This document shows positions 1-5,866 of a stretch of 5,866 nucleotides of DNA, in pieces. The position numbers and the translations under genes were made by a program. The number at the start of each line of letters is the position of its first letter. Position 1 is the first letter of the stretch. The stretch is from the NCBI GenBank assembly GCA_013214885.1, contig JABSRS010000233.1, positions 1-5,866 of the forward strand, given 5' to 3'. The stretch is from Gammaproteobacteria bacterium. Lineage in GTDB: Bacteria > Pseudomonadota > Gammaproteobacteria > Enterobacterales > Psychrobiaceae. Under the pieces are notes generated by a model. It was not told the DNA's origin and did no database searches. It worked only from the letters and a program-made list of their open reading frames with translations.

Positions 1-2548
1 TACGCTTGGTCTCGGCAATAAAGGACAACAAATCTCGCCCTTCAACATTGGCCGTCACAATGACATGGCGCTTACCGTTTTGACGATTGATTTGGTTGGG
101 TCCAATTCGTTCGAAAATAGTGGCAACTTCGCCTAGCGGCACATAACTTAAATCAGGATTAAGCTCCGCTGGTAATGCAATGGGTAAACTGGCTAATGAT
201 TTCAGATCTTTACTGACATCATCGGACATTCTGACCATTAATCTAAAGCGTCGATCGCCCTCATAGATTAGTCCAGCTTGAACCCCAGAGATTGCCGCTT
301 GAACCGCTTGTTGAACATCATAAACAGTCAAACCAAGTAAGGCTAAATGATCGCGATTAGGCTCAATTGACAGCATCGGTAAGCCTGACAACTGACCAAC
401 CCGAGCATCTTGGGCGCCAGAGACATTAGCCATCAATGCTGCAGCTCGCTCGCCAAGCTCTTTTAATTGCTCAAGATCATCACCATAGATTCGGAGTGCG
501 ACATCAGTCCTCACCCCAGCAATCAGCTCATTAAAGCGCATTTCAATCGGTTGGGTAAACTCATATTTATTACCAGGAACCCCTTCAACTAACTCACGTA
601 ATTGCTGCACAAACTGCGCTTTAGTTTTAGATTGATCGCGCCATTGATCTAACGGCTTAATGATTAAATAGGTATCTGCGACACTCGGTGGCATCGGATC
701 AGTTGCAACCTCTGGCGTACCAAGTTTCGAGAAGACTAATTCCACTTCATCAAGTTCAGATATGACCGTTTCCAGCTGAATTTGCATCTTAATTGATTGA
801 TCCAAACCGGTGCCGGTGATCCGCAGTGCATGCACCGCCATATCCCCTTCATCGAGTTGCGGCAAAAATTCAGCGCCGAGATTCCTAATCTGTAATGACG
901 CGATCACAATAGAACCGATTGCAATTGCAATAACGATCATCGGTAATTTAAGCGAGTACTTTAACACCGGTGCATAAATTGAATGCGCCTTGGTCATTAA
1001 CCAATTTTCTTTTTCACTAACCTTGCCACGGACGAAAATGGCAATGGCTGCTGGCACAAAAGTGACTGAAAAGATGATTGCACCGATTAGCGCGGCAATT
1101 ACCGTAAAGGCCATTGGATGGAACATCTTACCTTCAACCCCTTCCAAGGCGAATATTGGCAGATAAACCAACATAATAATGAGCACTCCGAACACCGCAG
1201 GTCTAAATACTTCCTTGGTCGAGGCAAAGACCACGTCGAGTCGCTCTTGTAATGTTAGCAACCTCCCTTGACTGTGTTGGGCCATCCCCAGCCGTCTAAG
1301 GGCATTTTCGACCACAATCACCGCACCATCGACAATCACACCAAAGTCAATCGCACCGAGGCTCATCAGATTACCAGAGACACGATGAGTGGCCATGCCA
1401 GTAATCGCAAACAACATACTTAACGGAATGACTAACGCAGCGATAAAAGCCGCGCGGAAATTACCCAATAAGGCGAATAACACCACCACCACCAATACCG
1501 CACCTTCGAACAAGTTCTTTTTTACGGTATCAATGGCTTTATCAACTAGAGTAGTACGGTCATAAACTGACTTAGCAACCACACCACTAGGTAAACTAGC
1601 GTTAATCTCAATCAATCTAGTTGCAACGGCCTTAGCCACCACTCGGCTATTTTCGCCGATTAACATAAACGCGGTGCCCAGTACGGTTTCCTTACCTTCC
1701 ATCGTGGCAGCACCAGTACGAAGTTCCTTGCCGAAAAAGACTTTCGCGACATCACGCACCCGCACAGGTGCATCATCACGCTTGGTGATCACGACATTAC
1801 GAATATCCTCAAGACTCTTGAGCTGACCTGGCGAGCGAATTAACCACTGCTCACCATTACGCTCAATATAACCAGCGCCAGCATTAAGGTTGTTTTTCTC
1901 TAATGCCGTAATGACATCGGCAACGGTTACTTTAAACGCCAGTAATTTGCCAGGATCTGGGGCAACTTGATATTCTCGTTCAAAACCACCAATGCTATTA
2001 ATTTCAGTAACACCAGTCACTTGAACCAGCTGAGGACGAATAATCCAATCTTGAATCGTCCGTAAGTCCTCCGCCGTATAAGGGTTACCTTCTGCGTTCA
2101 ACGCACCATCTTTGGCATAAATAGCATAGGTAAAGACCTCCCCTAAACCACTCGATATTGGACCCAATGCTGGCTCAGCTCCGCTTGGTAATTCATTACG
2201 AATACCTTGCAGCCGTTCGGATATTTGCTGACGCGCCCAATAAATATCGGTGCCCTCTTCAAAAATCACCGTCACTTGCGATAAGCCATAACGAGAGATC
2301 GAGCGGGTATAATCTAAATTCGGCAGTCCAGCCATCGCATTCTCAACGATATAAGTTACCCGTTGTTCGGACTCCAATGGCGAGTAACCATCGACCGCCG
2401 TATTAACCTGAACCTGAATATTAGTAATATCAGGCACCGCATCAATCGGTAGATTAAGCGTGTTATATATTCCTAAGCCAGCAATAAACATTGTTACCGC
2501 TAAGACTAGCCAGCGCTTTCGAAGCGCAAAGGCAATGATAGTATCCAT
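1..2548 (-). CDS. czcA: CzcA-type heavy-metal efflux RND transporter, inner-membrane pump (C-terminus outside window)
   Basis: This is the proton-driven pump of a tripartite metal exporter in the inner membrane. The frame is open for 849 codons from an ATG at 2548 to the window edge. Family members are about 1040 residues, so about 190 are missing (the end of periplasmic loop 2 and the last membrane helices). Visible parts are helix 1 (about 13-31), the conserved DAVPDIT segment (36-42), periplasmic loop 1 (about 32-342), helices 2-6 (about 346-506), helix 7 (about 535-552) and most of loop 2, including GPNQINRQNGKR (816-827). Helix 4 carries DFGVIVDGAVIVVEN (401-415), in which D401, D407 and E414 match the proton-relay acids D402, D408 and E415 of Cupriavidus CzcA. 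At the positions of the CusA copper-binding methionines (573, 623, 672) I align H573, V623 and E674, which argues against Cu/Ag. The start is supported by AGGAG 8 bases upstream. It is the last gene of the visible operon. The exact metal (Zn, Co, Cd or Ni) cannot be read from the sequence. Confidence 0.96.
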   Translation of the reverse strand, partial: MDTIIAFALRKRWLVLAVTMFIAGLGIYNTLNLPIDAVPDITNIQVQVNTAVDGYSPLESEQRVTYIVENAMAGLPNLDYTRSISRYGLSQVTVIFEEGTDIYWARQQISERLQGIRNELPSGAEPALGPISSGLGEVFTYAIYAKDGALNAEGNPYTAEDLRTIQDWIIRPQLVQVTGVTEINSIGGFEREYQVAPDPGKLLAFKVTVADVITALEKNNLNAGAGYIERNGEQWLIRSPGQLKSLEDIRNVVITKRDDAPVRVRDVAKVFFGKELRTGAATMEGKETVLGTAFMLIGENSRVVAKAVATRLIEINASLPSGVVAKSVYDRTTLVDKAIDTVKKNLFEGAVLVVVVLFALLGNFRAAFIAALVIPLSMLFAITGMATHRVSGNLMSLGAIDFGVIVDGAVIVVENALRRLGMAQHSQGRLLTLQERLDVVFASTKEVFRPAVFGVLIIMLVYLPIFALEGVEGKMFHPMAFTVIAALIGAIIFSVTFVPAAIAIFVRGKVSEKENWLMTKAHSIYAPVLKYSLKLPMIVIAIAIGSIVIASLQIRNLGAEFLPQLDEGDMAVHALRITGTGLDQSIKMQIQLETVISELDEVELVFSKLGTPEVATDPMPPSVADTYLIIKPLDQWRDQSKTKAQFVQQLRELVEGVPGNKYEFTQPIEMRFNELIAGVRTDVALRIYGDDLEQLKELGERAAALMANVSGAQDARVGQLSGLPMLSIEPNRDHLALLGLTVYDVQQAVQAAISGVQAGLIYEGDRRFRLMVRMSDDVSKDLKSLASLPIALPAELNPDLSYVPLGEVATIFERIGPNQINRQNGKRHVIVTANVEGRDLLSFIAETKR

Positions 2549-2556
2549 GATTACCG

Positions 2557-2561
2557 CTCCT
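2557..2561 (-). promoter_or_regulatory. czcA ribosome binding site overlapping the czcB stop codon
   Basis: On the minus strand the sequence reads TAGGAG, then 8 bases, then the czcA ATG. The AGGAG Shine-Dalgarno shares its first two bases with the czcB TAG stop (2562-2560). A ribosome ending czcB therefore sits directly on the czcA initiation site, which suggests coupled translation of adaptor and pump. It also fixes the czcA start. Confidence 0.8.
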
Positions 2562-3789
2562 AGTGGTCGTGCTTAGCAGCGTCTTTTAAGACGTCGGCTT
2601 TGAGTAAAAAACTATTGACCGTGACATATTCGACCCCAGGCTCTAACCCACTAAGGACCTCAATGTACTCGCCATCACTTTCACCTAGCTCGACCATCCG
2701 CACCTCAAAGGTATTGCCATATTTAGCAAAGACCACTGGCATGTCTCTAAAGGTTTGCAGCGCAGAAACTTTAACCGCCAACGGCACCGCTTTAGTGCGT
2801 GTTTCGACATTGGCTTTAACATGCATCCCAGGGCGCCAGTGACCTTGCTCGTTGGTAATAACAGCACGAGCACGTGCGATATGGCCGCCGGTCATGGTTG
2901 GAGAGATATAGCTAATCGTGCTGGTGACATATTCATCACTATGATTGTCGCCAATACTCACAGGTAAGCCCAGGCGTAGTTTTTCGATATTCTTGGGGAA
3001 TGCAGATAGATCGATCCACACCGACGATAAGTCCGCTACTCGTATTAACGCACTGTTAGCACTGTGATCGCCACGATTAAGTATCTGCTCAGTGACCTGT
3101 CCGCTAGCTGGGCTTTCGACCTGATAGCTTTTTAGCGTTTGGCCATTTCGAACGGTCGCAATCAGTTGTCCTTGTTTAACTTGATCACCAATTTTGACAT
3201 GGAGCTGTTCGATAATTCCCGCATAAGGCGCGTTAACACTAAACAAACGGTCTTTAATCGGTGCGACAATACCAAACAAGGTATCTGAAAAGGCTAAGGT
3301 TTGAGGATTTGCCCGCTCTGTTTCAATGGCTGATAATGCCAAAATTCGTGAGCTAATTTCTGTTCGCCCCTCAAAGTTTTGGTAGTTCCAATTGAAATTC
3401 TGACCTGAGTAAACTGCCTTAACCGTTACTTCAAATGAATGGGGCTCGGTAACCGTTTGGTTACTAACCAAGTAATCATTTTCAACACTAAAGCTTAAGG
3501 TATCTAACCGGCCGCCCAAGCGCGCTAACAAAATCTCTAACTCAACCTTAGCAGGATCAACAAGCTGGCCTTTGCTATAAGCATATATTCTCATTTCAGG
3601 AGGAATTCCGCGCTCAAACACCGTGATTTCAATATCGAAGTCGCCTTGTTTAACTAACTTACCGCCGTGAGGTCCTTTGACCACCATTTCTTCCGCTACG
3701 CTAGGGCTTTGCGCCCAAACAACGGTGCTTGGTAGGGCCAAAATACTAATAAGAGTTGCAGCGATTAACTGCCGAGACATAGTAAACAT
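2560..3789 (-). CDS. czcB: CzcB-type periplasmic adaptor (membrane fusion protein) of heavy-metal RND efflux
   Basis: This periplasmic adaptor links the RND pump to the outer-membrane channel; 409 residues. A signal peptide covers residues 1-26 with likely cleavage at VWA|QS; no lipobox is present. Residues about 39-147 form the extra N-terminal domain seen in many CzcB proteins, starting GPHGGKL and including FERGIPPEMRIYAY (58-71) and the W-x-Y-x(3)-EGR segment (134-142). The barrel-sandwich (lipoyl) halves are about 183-213 (VNAPYAGIIEQL, then KIGDQVKQGQLI) and 222-253 (VESPASGQV). Only about ten residues join them, so the usual long alpha-hairpin is missing. A beta-barrel region (about 257-330) contains WRPGMHVKANV (318-328), followed by a membrane-proximal domain. 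The C-terminus is KHDH, a possible weak metal ligand. The ATG overlaps the czcC TAA by one base. GGAGA lies 7 bases before it, favouring it over the ATG at codon 4 (16 bases away). Family assignment is firm; the metal is inferred from the operon. Confidence 0.95.
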   Translation of the reverse strand: MFTMSRQLIAATLISILALPSTVVWAQSPSVAEEMVVKGPHGGKLVKQGDFDIEITVFERGIPPEMRIYAYSKGQLVDPAKVELEILLARLGGRLDTLSFSVENDYLVSNQTVTEPHSFEVTVKAVYSGQNFNWNYQNFEGRTEISSRILALSAIETERANPQTLAFSDTLFGIVAPIKDRLFSVNAPYAGIIEQLHVKIGDQVKQGQLIATVRNGQTLKSYQVESPASGQVTEQILNRGDHSANSALIRVADLSSVWIDLSAFPKNIEKLRLGLPVSIGDNHSDEYVTSTISYISPTMTGGHIARARAVITNEQGHWRPGMHVKANVETRTKAVPLAVKVSALQTFRDMPVVFAKYGNTFEVRMVELGESDGEYIEVLSGLEPGVEYVTVNSFLLKADVLKDAAKHDH

Positions 3790-5078
3790 TATTGATTCTC
3801 CATCGCGATCACGGACTTGCGTGAGCCGTTAGTCATTGATTGACCTGTAATTCGTTCTAATTCAATTAATTGTAGATAAGTAGCAATATTGGTTTCAATC
3901 ATTTCACGCTCAACTGAAAACAACTCAGCCTGAGCATCACCTAATTGCAATACTGTGGCCTGACCAATGCGGTAGGCAGCCTCAGTATCAACCAATAACT
4001 GCTTGGCCAGTGGCATTACCTGCTGAGATAACATCGATAGCTGAGCGACATTATTGGTCAGTGCTTGATGAATTTCCTGCAACGACAAGCGGATTTGCTG
4101 CCGAGCTAACTGCTGCTGCTGTAATACTTTTTCTGCTTGGGCTCGGGTCGCTAGCACCTTGCCACGGTTCGGTGACGTTAACGGAATAGGCATCGAGAAC
4201 GTTAACATTAACGCGCTATCATCAAAGGCTTCAAAGCGCTTAACCCCTAAGCCAAACGTAATATCATATTGATTTTTAGACTGTTCCAAGCGATATTGAG
4301 CCTCAATCAGTCGTTCGAGATTAAGCAATTTAACAAATTGTGGTGCCTGATCGATTGCTTGTAATACTTCGCTAAGACTTGGATAACCACTCAGTATGCC
4401 TAAACGCTCTCCCGCTAATTCAAAATCAACTTCACTTGCCCACATGGCGGCGAGTCGTTGCTTGGCAACCACTAGTTGATGGGACAATTGCTGACGAACG
4501 GCTTTTGAGCGCGCTAGTCGCAGGGCCATTTTGGAAACATCAGCTGCAATTACCGCCCCCGCTTTAGCCCGGGTTTTAATGACATTAAGCGCCCGTTGCT
4601 CAACCATAATTCGCCGCTTGCTCCACTGATGCAAAGCTTGCACTCGCAATAATTGGTAATAGCGTAAGGTGGTTTCAGATAGGGCATCTAAACGTATTAG
4701 CTCGAAATCACTAACATGTTGTTTTTTAGCGGCAGACACGAGATCGATCCGACGCTGGCGTTTACCACCAAGCTCAATCAGCTGACTTAGCACCAAACTC
4801 GTTTCGGCACTTCGAATGCCACTAACTTCGCCGCTACCAAAAACATTTTGCACCGATGCGGTCAATGTAGGATTGGGTCTAATCGCCGCTTGTAGCGCAT
4901 TCGCGTCTAATATTTTTAAGTCATAAGAAAAACTTTGTAGCTGGGTATTTTTTAATAATGTTTGCTCGAGTGCCCAAGGCAAACTAATGACCTTGCCGTC
5001 ACCGCCAGGGGGAACTTGCGCCACCACAGGTAAACACACTCCTGCGAATACCATCGCAAGATATTGATAAATTTTCAA
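3789..5078 (-). CDS. czcC: CzcC-type outer-membrane factor (TolC family) of heavy-metal RND efflux
   Basis: This TolC-like protein should form the trimeric outer-membrane and periplasmic duct through which the pump expels metal; 429 residues, a usual family length. A signal peptide spans residues 1-20 (likely cleavage VVA|QV). Cys15 lies in AGVC, which is not a lipobox, so lipid anchoring is not supported. The two OEP repeats are recognisable. The first has AIRPNPTLTAS (65-75), SQLIELGGKRQRR (98-110), hallmark of CzcC proteins, and a long helical stretch with AGAVIAADVSKMALRLARSK (173-192). The second has FSMPIPLTSPNRGKV (294-308), a Gln-rich coiled-coil helix, and AYRIGQATVLQLGDAQAELF near the C-terminus. 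The start is TTG, not ATG: GGAG lies 8 bases upstream, an in-frame TAG lies just before it, and the first internal ATG (codon 9) would cut away the charged end of the signal peptide. The gene follows the small His-rich gene after 74 bases and overlaps czcB by one base. Confidence 0.94.
   Translation of the reverse strand: MKIYQYLAMVFAGVCLPVVAQVPPGGDGKVISLPWALEQTLLKNTQLQSFSYDLKILDANALQAAIRPNPTLTASVQNVFGSGEVSGIRSAETSLVLSQLIELGGKRQRRIDLVSAAKKQHVSDFELIRLDALSETTLRYYQLLRVQALHQWSKRRIMVEQRALNVIKTRAKAGAVIAADVSKMALRLARSKAVRQQLSHQLVVAKQRLAAMWASEVDFELAGERLGILSGYPSLSEVLQAIDQAPQFVKLLNLERLIEAQYRLEQSKNQYDITFGLGVKRFEAFDDSALMLTFSMPIPLTSPNRGKVLATRAQAEKVLQQQQLARQQIRLSLQEIHQALTNNVAQLSMLSQQVMPLAKQLLVDTEAAYRIGQATVLQLGDAQAELFSVEREMIETNIATYLQLIELERITGQSMTNGSRKSVIAMENQ
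3797..3801 (-). promoter_or_regulatory. czcB ribosome binding site inside the end of czcC
   Basis: GGAGA lies within the last codons of czcC, 7 bases before the czcB ATG, which itself overlaps the czcC stop as TAATG. This decides the czcB start at 3789 rather than the ATG nine bases further in, and points to translational coupling between the two genes. Confidence 0.75.
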
Positions 5079-5086
5079 AACAAAAA

Positions 5087-5090
5087 CTCC
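5087..5090 (-). promoter_or_regulatory. czcC ribosome binding site for a TTG start
   Basis: GGAG stands 8 bases upstream of the TTG at 5078. It is the only good Shine-Dalgarno near the czcC 5' end and supports the non-ATG start. A start at the internal ATG (codon 9) would lie 32 bases downstream of this site and would damage the signal peptide. Confidence 0.65.
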
Positions 5091-5097
5091 ACTGATC

Positions 5098-5115
5098 TAG
5101 TGCTAATTGGCACTA
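5098..5115 (-). repeat. Short perfect inverted repeat (hairpin) between the small gene and czcC
   Basis: TAGTGC and GCACTA form a 6-base stem around a 6-base loop, 7 bases upstream of the czcC GGAG. No run of T follows on either strand, so it does not look like an intrinsic terminator. In mRNA it could mark a processing point or influence czcC initiation. The stem is short and may be chance. Confidence 0.4.
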
Positions 5116-5152
5116 AATTAATTCAATTAAATAGGATTATTTTAATCTGAGT

Positions 5153-5482
5153 TTATGCGTTCGGAGGAGGGATCGGCGGTGCGTAATTACAATTTTGATA
5201 AGAAATTACATCAGCTGCAACCATATCAGAGAGGCATTGACTGGCTTTAAATGCTAGCTCAACTGGCGGGTGACAAGAATTATGGCAATCGTTTGAGTGA
5301 TCGTGTTCAGATTGGGTTAAATCGATTTTCTGCTCATCGGCATGACCATGATGATGAGCGAAATCAGTGCTGAGCAAGTGCTCACCGACGGGAAACTGAA
5401 TCGAGAAAGAGATATTGTTTTCAAAAATCTGACACAAAAAAATCACCAGTACGATCACCAGTGTTAACTTCGATTGCGCCAT
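5153..5482 (-). CDS. Small His/Cys-rich exported or membrane-anchored protein, CzcI-like, putative metal binding
   Basis: The protein has 109 residues from the ATG at 5482, or 120 from an in-frame TTG at 5515. Neither start has a clear ribosome binding site; I prefer the ATG, but the TTG version would add a Lys/Arg-rich leader. Numbering from the ATG: a basic N-terminus, then one hydrophobic segment (about 6-20, LTLVIVLVIFLCQIF) that should act as a signal peptide or anchor. Cys17 has no proper lipobox (IFLC). The rest would be periplasmic. A metal-ligand cluster follows: HHHGH (43-47), EHDH (59-62) and DCHNSCH (65-71). Two more Cys lie at 83 and 98, and the tail is proline-rich (APPIPPPNA). 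In all there are 9 His and 5 Cys. The composition, export signal and place as first gene before czcC match CzcI-like proteins of czcICBA operons, thought to modulate the metal response or buffer periplasmic metal. Homology to CzcI is not proven by a clear motif, so the function is an inference. Confidence 0.72.
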   Translation of the reverse strand: MAQSKLTLVIVLVIFLCQIFENNISFSIQFPVGEHLLSTDFAHHHGHADEQKIDLTQSEHDHSNDCHNSCHPPVELAFKASQCLSDMVAADVISYQNCNYAPPIPPPNA

Positions 5483-5584
5483 GCGCTTGGAAGTTTTCGT
5501 GTTAAACAAACTCAATTCCGATAGTCATTTTTAATGGGGGACATTAAACCAGAAAGATTTTAATAAAGCTATCAAAATGCTCCT

Positions 5585-5618
5585 GCCGATTATTTAATGA
5601 TTAAGATCGTTAATCGGC
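5585..5618. repeat. Nested inverted repeats upstream of the efflux operon, candidate operator
   Basis: GCCGATTA (5585-5592) and TAATCGGC (5611-5618) are perfect 8-base inverted arms 18 bases apart. Inside lie two further perfect dyads: TTAAT-G-ATTAA (5594-5604) and GATTAA-N5-TTAATC (5599-5615). The block is about 70-100 bases upstream of the small first gene, where a regulator might bind. No T-run follows the outer stem on either strand, so a terminator is unlikely. I found no convincing -35/-10 pair nearby. Operator function is inference, and AT-rich DNA gives such dyads by chance more often. Confidence 0.4.
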
Positions 5619-5681
5619 TTAAGCTAATAATTAAAAACCATACCATAACTTTGGCTGATTGATTGGGGTTAACCGATTATT

Positions 5682-5866
5682 CTAAATGTCCCACAGTCCC
5701 TGATAAATACTGACTATTTGTTCAACCGTCGGCTCAATCGGGTTATTACTCGGCGAACCAGATGCCAACGCTTGCTGTGCCATGGTGTTACACACCGCAA
5801 AAAACTCATCACGGCCAATTCCAAATTGCGCAGGAGTTGGTACCGCTAATTCAGTATTTAATGCTT
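5682..5866 (-). CDS. Iron-containing alcohol dehydrogenase, C-terminal fragment (start outside window)
   Basis: The last 60 codons and TAG stop of a gene entering from the right edge. The peptide contains MAQQALASGSPSNNP followed by EPTVEQIVSIYQGLW, the typical C-terminus of group III, Fe-dependent NAD(P) alcohol dehydrogenases, in which an ALASGSP-NNP turn is followed by a final helix ending L-Y/W. These cytoplasmic enzymes interconvert alcohols and aldehydes or ketones. The nucleotide-binding half and the iron ligands (Asp and three His) lie outside the window, so substrate and activity cannot be judged. The frame is intact up to the edge and the fragment is cut only by the window. It is on the same strand as the efflux operon but ends 166 bases before the TTG (199 before the ATG) of the small gene, so a separate transcription unit is more likely, although no strong terminator was found between them. 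Confidence 0.88.
   Translation of the reverse strand, partial: ALNTELAVPTPAQFGIGRDEFFAVCNTMAQQALASGSPSNNPIEPTVEQIVSIYQGLWDI

Noticed and set aside
1..2548. Cus-type copper/silver pump
   Set aside because: The helix 4 motif DFGVIVDGAV and the absence of the three aligned methionines fit the CzcA branch, not CusA.
2158..2967. Open frames on the plus strand at 2158-2406, 2600-2842 and 2755-2967, and on the minus strand at 2685-2873
   Set aside because: All lie wholly inside czcA or czcB in other frames, are 62-82 codons long and show no recognisable protein features. They are shadows of the real genes.
4379..4567. Plus-strand open frame of 62 codons within czcC
   Set aside because: It is antisense to a well-supported OEP-family gene and its product looks like random translation.
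5019..5078. Lipoprotein signal in CzcC (Cys15 in AGVC)
   Set aside because: The residue before Cys is Val rather than Gly/Ala/Ser, while a good type I cleavage site (VVA|QV) follows.
5625..5675. Possible intrinsic terminator after the alcohol dehydrogenase (minus strand AGCCA...TGGTT followed by a short T-run)
   Set aside because: The stem is only five pairs with one G-T wobble, the loop is 11 bases and the T-run is short. It is too weak to call.
5516..5681. Sigma-70 or MerR-type promoter for the operon
   Set aside because: Several AT-rich -10-like hexamers exist, but none has a recognisable -35 at 16-19 bases, and no MerR-type dyad in a long spacer was seen. A promoter probably exists but cannot be placed.

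Overview
The window carries a heavy-metal efflux (HME) RND operon of the czcCBA type, all on the minus strand, so transcription runs from right to left. In transcription order it holds a small His/Cys-rich secreted or membrane-anchored protein (about 5153-5482 or 5515), an outer-membrane factor (CzcC, 3789-5078), a periplasmic adaptor (CzcB, 2560-3789) and the inner-membrane RND pump (CzcA, 1-2548). The pump runs off the left edge of the window after 849 residues, so roughly its last fifth is not seen. At the right edge, also on the minus strand, lie the last 60 codons of an iron-containing alcohol dehydrogenase (5682-5866). It is separated from the efflux operon by a 166-base AT-rich spacer and is probably unrelated to it.

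The three efflux genes are tightly packed. The czcC stop and czcB start share one base (TAATG), and czcA starts 11 bases after czcB, with its ribosome binding site overlapping the czcB stop codon. A 74-base gap with a short hairpin separates the small gene from czcC. The expected complex spans both membranes: CzcA is driven by protons and takes divalent cations from the periplasm or cytoplasm, CzcB couples it to CzcC, and CzcC forms the outer-membrane exit duct. The pump has the Asp-Asp-Glu set in its fourth membrane helix typical of the divalent-cation (Zn/Co/Cd/Ni) branch. It lacks the three-methionine site of the Cu/Ag pump CusA, so a divalent metal is the more likely substrate. The small protein has the position and the His/Cys-rich character of CzcI-like accessory proteins.

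The DNA is moderately AT-rich, uses many TTA/ATT codons, and encodes an envelope-spanning RND system. This points to a Gram-negative bacterium, probably a gammaproteobacterium, perhaps of the Alteromonadales/Shewanella kind; the genus cannot be fixed from this stretch. No metal-responsive regulator gene, RNA gene, insertion sequence, CRISPR array or origin is visible. The spacer upstream of the operon contains nested inverted repeats that are candidate operator sites. I see no evidence for a wholly new system here. The most unusual points are the adaptor without an alpha-hairpin, the small His/Cys-rich protein and the upstream repeats.
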